From the IMG/VR virus record IMGVR_UViG_3300017917_000861, positions 1 to 32,050 of that record: 32,050 bases of DNA; one strand, given 5' to 3'. The position numbers were made by a program, and so were the translations under genes. The notes under the pieces are model-generated. The model saw only the letters and a program-made list of their open reading frames with translations, was not told where the DNA came from and ran no database searches. Positions 28,080 to 32,050 of the stretch are shown here, piece after piece (positions within the stretch are counted from its first letter, which is position 1; every line of letters starts with the position of its first letter). Source of the DNA: a virus.

Positions 28080-29121
28080 TTACAATCACGACGTTCTATG
28101 TTTTGATGATATTCTTCTTGTTCCGCAGAGAAGTGCTGTGCCTTCAAGACATTCAGTAAATACATCTATGATGATTGGTTCTGGACAGAGGGCCATTTCT
28201 TTGCAGTTCCCTGTCATTGCCGCTCCAATGGATACTGTGTGTGACATTGAGATGTGTATGGCTATTGCAAAGGCTGGAGGACTTGGAATTCTTCATCGCT
28301 ATATGCCTAATGATGAACAGATTCGTAAGGCTAAGACGCTTGCAGATGCGCAGTTCGGTTTTGGTGTAGCCATTGCATCAAACAATGGCTTTATGGATCA
28401 AGCGCAGGCACTCTACGACGTTGGAGTTAGAATGCTACTTGTCGATACTGCAAATGGTCACGGTCAATATGCTATTGATGCTGTTAAGGCTATCAGAGAT
28501 AGGTTTGAAGATGTTCATATTATGGCAGGAAACGTAGCAACTGCTGACGGCTTTGCTAGACTTGCTGATGTAGGAGCAGACAGTGTTCGTGTCGGCATTG
28601 GTGGTGGCAGCGCATGTACCACTCGCATTGTAAGTGGGCATGGTGTGCCTACACTTACATCTATCATGGACTGTGATCGTTGGCTAGAAGAGTTTGGTGC
28701 AAGGGGTATTGATACATGTTCTATTGTTGCTGACGGAGGAATTCGTAATTCAGGAGACATGGTGAAGGCATTTGCCGCTGGTGCTCATGCTGTGATGGTT
28801 GGCTCAATGCTCGCAGGGACAGATGAAGCCCCTGGCAATGTGTTTATTAATGAGCAGGGGCAGCATGTAAAGGCATTTCGTGGAATGGCCTCACGCGAGG
28901 CACAGAAGGATGCTATCGGTAATGTAAGCGTAGCAGAGGGAATCAGCACTACTATTCCATATAAGGGATCTGTATCTCATATTTTTGATGAGATTCGCGG
29001 TGGCCTTGGTAGTGGATGTTCATATTCAGGAGTATTTAATCTTTATGAACTATCTGTTTTTGCAAAGTATATCAAGGTTAGTTCTGCTAGCCTTGCAGAA
29101 TCAAAGCCACACGCACTTTAG
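28069..29121 (+). CDS. IMP dehydrogenase / GMP reductase family enzyme
   Basis: The 350-residue TIM barrel begins [12 protein letters not shown] (11-22) with AAPMDTV at 51-57. It has LLVDTANGH (123-131), MAGNVAT (152-158) and the catalytic loop [11 protein letters not shown] with C183, and later [10 protein letters not shown] and a phosphate-binding [13 protein letters not shown]. There is no CBS insertion. Length and lack of CBS fit GMP reductase (about 345 aa), but both GMP reductases and short IMPDHs share these motifs, so direction cannot be fixed. It should shift the IMP/GMP balance of the infected cell. Confidence 0.88.
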   Translation: MISNYNHDVLCFDDILLVPQRSAVPSRHSVNTSMMIGSGQRAISLQFPVIAAPMDTVCDIEMCMAIAKAGGLGILHRYMPNDEQIRKAKTLADAQFGFGVAIASNNGFMDQAQALYDVGVRMLLVDTANGHGQYAIDAVKAIRDRFEDVHIMAGNVATADGFARLADVGADSVRVGIGGGSACTTRIVSGHGVPTLTSIMDCDRWLEEFGARGIDTCSIVADGGIRNSGDMVKAFAAGAHAVMVGSMLAGTDEAPGNVFINEQGQHVKAFRGMASREAQKDAIGNVSVAEGISTTIPYKGSVSHIFDEIRGGLGSGCSYSGVFNLYELSVFAKYIKVSSASLAESKPHAL

Positions 29122-29129
29122 GAGAAGAT

Positions 29130-29312
29130 ATGGCTAGCGGAATTCATTGTGATGGTCCAGCATGTGATAAATGGACTAAATCAGAGATGGCAACTGGAAA
29201 GAGTGGATTTTTAACAGTATTTGATGGGGTATATCCATCATATGCTGATTTTGTTGCACATTTTTGCTCATGGGACTGTCTCATGAAATATGCCGATTTT
29301 AAAGACCTTTAG
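29130..29312 (+). CDS. Small zinc-binding protein (60 aa)
   Basis: ATG 29130 follows AGGAGA six bases upstream. The product has C7 and C12 (HCDGPAC) and C46 with C50 (FCSWDC), a C4 zinc pattern, with an aromatic centre (FLTVFDGVYPSYADFV). The C-terminal SWDC and MKYA pattern looks like small treble-clef-like proteins. Function unknown. It is separated from the ABC-GNAT gene by seven bases. Confidence 0.75.
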   Translation: MASGIHCDGPACDKWTKSEMATGKSGFLTVFDGVYPSYADFVAHFCSWDCLMKYADFKDL

Positions 29313-29319
29313 GAGACAA

Positions 29320-30390
29320 ATGTCTGATTGGATTCCTCTTGTTCGTAAGCAAGAGGCAAAGACGAGTAGTGTTGTAATGGATGACATAACTGCAAGCCTT
29401 ATCAGTCCATTTGATTATTCTTCTAATGGAACGGAAAGGTTTTATCCATATGAAATTCCTTCACAACTTCCTACTGATTTTGGCATTGGTGTTATTGTTG
29501 GTGCCAGTGGTACTGGTAAGTCTACTTTGCTGGCAGATTTTGGCAAGTTTGAGCAGCCGACATGGGACAACGATAGATCTATCGCATCTCACTTTTCTAG
29601 TGCAGAGGATGCTAGCGAACTTCTAGCAGCAGCAGGGCTTATGAGTATTCCAGAATGGGTAAAGCCATATAGTGTATTGTCAACTGGACAAAAGTTTAGG
29701 GCTGATCTAGCAAGGAGTATTAAAGATTATGCTGTTATTGATGAGTTTACTTCTGTTGTTGATCGTAACGTTGCTAAGGCTGCGTCTACGGCACTCTCAA
29801 GATACGTCCGTAAGAACGGCATTAGAAATATTGTGGTGGCTACTTGCCATCGGGATGTTCTTGAATTTCTGGAACCTGATTGGGTTATAGATACTGACAA
29901 GGGCATGTGGACTAACGGGAGGTGGCTTCACCGACCTGAACTGGCTCTCACAATACATTCTGCCCACTACTCCATTTGGAGTTACTTCGCTCCATATCAC
30001 TACCTCACAGAAAACATCAACAGATCCGCACATTGTTATGTTGGGATCTGGGAAGGACAGTTAGTTGCATTCAATTCAGTTCTTACAGCGCCCTCAGGTA
30101 CTCTCAAAAATGCTTATCGGGGTCACCGTCTTGTCGTGCATCCTGACTATCAGGGGTTTGGTTTTGGCCCAAAGATCAGCGAGGCAATAGCGCAACATTA
30201 TGTAGATAATGGCAAGCGTTACTTTGCTAAGACTGCCCACCCAAGGCTTGGCGGGTACAGAGATAGTAGTCCTCTATGGAAGCCTACTAGCAAGAATCAT
30301 ATGAAACGTAAAGATGCAGAAGGACATAAGCGATGGAATATTAATCCAGATAGATGGACCTTTTCTCATGAATATATTGGCACGGTATAA
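29320..30390 (+). CDS. ABC-type ATPase fused to a GNAT acetyltransferase (COG2401-like)
   Basis: From ATG 29320 (TAGGAGA upstream) the product is 356 residues. The N-terminal ATPase has Walker A GASGTGKST (61-69), signature LSTGQ (120-124), Walker B YAVIDEF with D141/E142 and H-loop H177 (ATCHRD). No membrane segments are present, so it is a soluble ABC protein. The C-terminal half (about 230-340) has GNAT features (CYVGIWEGQLVAFNSVL, HRLVVHPDYQGFGFG, ISEAIAQHY). This fusion matches COG2401, whose function is unproven; a DNA or tRNA modification role has been proposed for related proteins. It is complete and in a zinc-protein operon. Confidence 0.85.
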   Translation: MSDWIPLVRKQEAKTSSVVMDDITASLISPFDYSSNGTERFYPYEIPSQLPTDFGIGVIVGASGTGKSTLLADFGKFEQPTWDNDRSIASHFSSAEDASELLAAAGLMSIPEWVKPYSVLSTGQKFRADLARSIKDYAVIDEFTSVVDRNVAKAASTALSRYVRKNGIRNIVVATCHRDVLEFLEPDWVIDTDKGMWTNGRWLHRPELALTIHSAHYSIWSYFAPYHYLTENINRSAHCYVGIWEGQLVAFNSVLTAPSGTLKNAYRGHRLVVHPDYQGFGFGPKISEAIAQHYVDNGKRYFAKTAHPRLGGYRDSSPLWKPTSKNHMKRKDAEGHKRWNINPDRWTFSHEYIGTV

Positions 30391-30391
30391 T

Positions 30392-30607
30392 ATGAGAGTC
30401 AATATATTTAGACACCAATCCATGGAGCCATTCGTGACTCACATGAGAATAATGTATGAGGATAACATGAGAAAAGACACCGAATCATACTGGAGAAATA
30501 AAATTTCAAAAGAAATATTATGGGCTTGTGAGCATAGCATTGAGCCCTGCATAGATTGCACAGAACTTTCTTACTTTATTAGAAATGGGTTGAGAAATGC
30601 TTCATGA
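30392..30607 (+). CDS. Hypothetical small protein with CxxC (71 aa)
   Basis: ATG 30392 comes one base after the stop of the fusion gene and relies on coupling, as no ribosome binding site is seen. The sequence has many Met and Arg (FRHQSMEPFVTHMRIMYEDN), then WACEHSIEPCIDCTEL, with C50, H52, C57 and C60 as candidate zinc ligands. A start at ATG 30422 is possible. The H-x4-C-x2-C pattern also occurs in the next gene and at 31793. Confidence 0.65.
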   Translation: MRVNIFRHQSMEPFVTHMRIMYEDNMRKDTESYWRNKISKEILWACEHSIEPCIDCTELSYFIRNGLRNAS

Positions 30608-30806
30608 AAAATTTTGTAGATCGTACTATCCAGAACTAATAAAGTTTGAGGACTGCCGATGGTGCGAAACTATCGCGGCAGTACGAGAAAGTGTTGCCAA
30701 AGACGTTGGACGTTACCTTGCTGGTACACCACACATTGCGTCAGTTCATAGCAATAGAATAAATGAAATTATTTTAGGGAAATGGAAGTATGATGAACAA
30801 GATTAG
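30597..30806 (+). CDS. Hypothetical small zinc-type protein (69 aa)
   Basis: ATG 30597 overlaps the previous gene by 11 bases. Candidate ligands are H3, C7, C20 and C23 (LHEKFC ... DCRWC), followed by a helix (ETIAAVRESVAKDV). The same order, H-x3/4-C, C-x2-C and then a helix with VRE, is found in the 31793-31981 protein, so the two look like paralogs. Function unknown. The end overlaps the next gene. Confidence 0.7.
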   Translation: MLHEKFCRSYYPELIKFEDCRWCETIAAVRESVAKDVGRYLAGTPHIASVHSNRINEIILGKWKYDEQD

Positions 30807-31635
30807 TAAGTTTGTTATTTTTGGAATTTCAGCAGTTATCGCATTTCCAATCGGATCTGCACATGCAACTGACCCAATTCCAGTTCTTAGCAGTGTCTCT
30901 CCATCATCTGGAGATATTGATGGTGGAAACACTGTAACGATTACAGGTGCAGATTTTACTGAGTCAACGGTAATTAAGGTTGGTAGTTCAGTAGTACCAG
31001 ATACATTTGTAAGTAGCACGCAGATTACTATTGTTATGCCAGCCCGATCCGCAGGATTTGTTAATATTTCTGCATTCGCAGGAATGGCTGGTGCAGTGTT
31101 GCCAAATGCTTACGAATACATTGATATTCCAGATCCAACACCTACACCAACTCCAACGCCTACACCAACTCCTACACCTACACCAACTCCTACACCAACT
31201 CCGACACCTACACCTACGCCTACACCAACGCCAACTCCTACGCTTACTGTTGCTCCAGCACCAGTCATTGTTTCAGCGCCAGTTGCAGAATCTTCAGTTT
31301 TGAGCACTGATGTGCAAGAGCCAGAGCAGGCACCTACACCAGTTGCTACTATTGAAACTATTGTGCCTTCAGAAAAGAATTTTCCTGTATATAATTACGG
31401 CAACAGCCTAATGGTTTACACCAATGAATCTGTTATGAATGTGTCGCTATCTAACCTTACAACAAAGCGTTTTCGCTTTACTCTACAGCAGAGGATTGGC
31501 GGTACATGGAAAACAATTAAGATTGCTTACAGGAGTAATGATGGAGAACTTACTTTCTATGGCGTACCACGAGTTGCTGGATCATATAGAATTGTCAATG
31601 CAGCAAAGCCAATTAGATGGTTTAGGATTGTATGA
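30790..31635 (+). CDS. Secreted IPT/TIG-domain protein with Pro-Thr repeat
   Basis: The 281-residue protein has a signal peptide (MMNKISKFVIFGISAVIAF, cleavage near AHA/TD at about 27), an IPT/TIG immunoglobulin-like domain at about 31-112 (VSPSSGDIDGGNTVTITGADF), then 18 Pro-Thr dipeptides (116-151). A C-terminal beta-rich region follows (FRFTLQQRIGGTWKTIKIAYRS, VAGSYRIVNA). TIG domains bind sugars or cell surfaces in other proteins. It may be a secreted adhesin or wall-interacting protein. The Pro-Thr run would be a possible target of hydroxylation or O-glycosylation (inference). It starts at ATG 30790 or 30793. Confidence 0.82.
   Translation: MMNKISKFVIFGISAVIAFPIGSAHATDPIPVLSSVSPSSGDIDGGNTVTITGADFTESTVIKVGSSVVPDTFVSSTQITIVMPARSAGFVNISAFAGMAGAVLPNAYEYIDIPDPTPTPTPTPTPTPTPTPTPTPTPTPTPTPTPTPTPTLTVAPAPVIVSAPVAESSVLSTDVQEPEQAPTPVATIETIVPSEKNFPVYNYGNSLMVYTNESVMNVSLSNLTTKRFRFTLQQRIGGTWKTIKIAYRSNDGELTFYGVPRVAGSYRIVNAAKPIRWFRIV
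31135..31242 (+). repeat. Tandem hexanucleotide repeat coding Pro-Thr x18
   Basis: Eighteen CCN-ACN units run without a break in frame in the TIG protein. The third codon positions vary (ACA, ACT, ACG; CCA, CCT, CCG), which shows that the amino-acid pattern has been kept over time and that it is not a fresh slippage. Frames on other strands and phases are open only because of the repeat. Confidence 0.9.
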
Positions 31636-31796
31636 TGAGTAACGAGGATAGGAAGAAAGCAGAATGGGAGGCCCACGTTATGGTGTGTCTCGCAAAGAAT
31701 CAGTGCCCATATTCTGGATTAGATGGTCCAGAATGTAAGTCTTGGTTATGTGATTGTTTTGAGTTTGAAGATATCTGGGGAGTGAGTCAGAAATGA
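31635..31796 (+). CDS. Small Cys-rich protein (53 aa)
   Basis: ATG 31635 overlaps the previous TGA; ATG 31632 is also in frame. The 53 residues hold C18, C24, C34, C39 and C41 (MVCLAKNQC, ECKSWLCDC), suggesting metal binding. The tail is acidic and aromatic (FEFEDIWG). The stop overlaps the next ATG (ATGA). It is too short for homology claims; the coupling on both sides supports it. Confidence 0.65.
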   Translation: MSNEDRKKAEWEAHVMVCLAKNQCPYSGLDGPECKSWLCDCFEFEDIWGVSQK

Positions 31797-31981
31797 AGGG
31801 CCATGATGGGCTATGCCCAACACCAAATCCAACAATGTTTGAGCGCAAGCATTGTGCATATTGCAACCTTATTGACACTGTAAGAGAGCATTACAAGGAA
31901 AAGGGCAAGGGCAGCAAGACATATGAAGAAGGCTACCATGATGGGTGGCAAGCCGCTATTGACAAGTTAAAGGAGTCGTAG
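31793..31981 (+). CDS. Small zinc-type protein (62 aa)
   Basis: ATG 31793 (ATGA overlap). H4, C8, C21 and C24 (GHDGLCP ... HCAYC) form a probable zinc site, followed by a helix (NLIDTVREHYKEKG) and a second helix (YHDGWQAAIDKLKES). The H-C-CxxC-helix order is like the gene at 30597. Such HDxxCP...CxxC proteins are frequent in actinophages; function unknown. Confidence 0.75.
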   Translation: MKGHDGLCPTPNPTMFERKHCAYCNLIDTVREHYKEKGKGSKTYEEGYHDGWQAAIDKLKES

Positions 31982-31982
31982 T

Positions 31983-32050
31983 ATGATTAAGTGCTGGAAC
32001 TGCGGGATGGAACTGGATAATACGCCTTTAAGTTCGGCGCGAAATACAGA
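31983..32050 (+). CDS. Start of a zinc-finger protein, cut by the window end
   Basis: ATG 31983 follows AAGGAG, seven to eight bases upstream, one base after the previous stop. The visible 22 residues begin MIKCWNCGMELDN, with C4-x2-C7, a zinc-knuckle start. The frame is open to the last base, so the rest lies outside the window. Confidence 0.65.
   Translation, partial: MIKCWNCGMELDNTPLSSARNT

Noticed and set aside
31110-31307. Gly-Val repeat protein on the - strand and a Leu-His-Gln-rich frame on the + strand
   Set aside because: Both are other-frame readings of the Pro-Thr tandem repeat, which keeps all phases open.

Overview
The window is one AT-rich (roughly 40% G+C by eye), densely packed stretch of a tailed double-stranded DNA phage genome. 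Every gene I can support is on the + strand. Most genes overlap or abut (ATGA, GTGA, TAATG junctions). The host is inferred to be an actinobacterium with a low-G+C genome, possibly a freshwater or marine lineage. The reasons are a WhiB-family regulator, a DUF7455-like zinc protein, a DUF732-like secreted protein, many GTG/TTG starts and many leaderless genes. No integrase or CRISPR array was seen.

Layout. 1-132 is the tail end of a gene that starts outside the window. 150-10114 is the replication, recombination and nucleotide module: primase, gp32-like SSB, a bacterial-type DNA polymerase III alpha subunit, MazG, RecA, a PD-(D/E)xK resolvase-like nuclease, a Cas4/RecB-like Fe-S nuclease, a RuvC-like resolvase, a DUF3310 protein, an HNH nuclease and several small zinc or helix-turn-helix proteins. 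10202-15555 holds a secreted lysozyme-like protein, the small and large terminase subunits, a small two-helix membrane protein (holin candidate), tRNA-Ile, a metallopeptidase endolysin with a peptidoglycan-binding domain, and two proteins carrying domains common in phage head modules. 15582-17401 has a dCMP deaminase, WhiB and unknowns. 17398-20327 is a three-glycosyltransferase plus methyltransferase cassette. 20415-22403 is a run of small proteins plus a pyrimidine-dimer glycosylase. 22438-27229 mixes nine of the ten tRNA genes with an HNH nuclease, a fourth glycosyltransferase, a SpoU RNA methyltransferase, a 2OG-Fe(II) oxygenase and a second methyltransferase. 27300-32050 carries small zinc proteins, an IMPDH/GMP-reductase-type enzyme, an ABC ATPase-GNAT fusion and a secreted TIG-domain protein with 18 Pro-Thr repeats.

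How it works together. The phage carries most of a recombination-dependent replication apparatus, though no helicase is visible here. It also has nucleotide-pool enzymes and a tRNA set weighted to A/T-ending codons (AUA, AGA, ACA, GGA, GAA), with an RNA methylase. Expression appears to run from many internal host-type promoters. They share an extended -10 (TGnTATAAT), and at least six place a start codon exactly 6-7 nt downstream, which predicts leaderless mRNAs. Several promoters are wrapped in perfect, mutually different palindromes.

Most interesting signals: a 111-nt structured RNA closed by a 12-bp perfect helix between ssb and dnaE; the leaderless-promoter grammar; -10-enclosing operators; a prolyl-hydroxylase-like oxygenase together with a hydroxyproline-GlcNAc-transferase-like (GT60) enzyme and other glycosyltransferases, which could form a protein glycosylation pathway; an aberrant tRNA-Gly; and a methyltransferase gene whose ATG lies one base after a tRNA 3' end.
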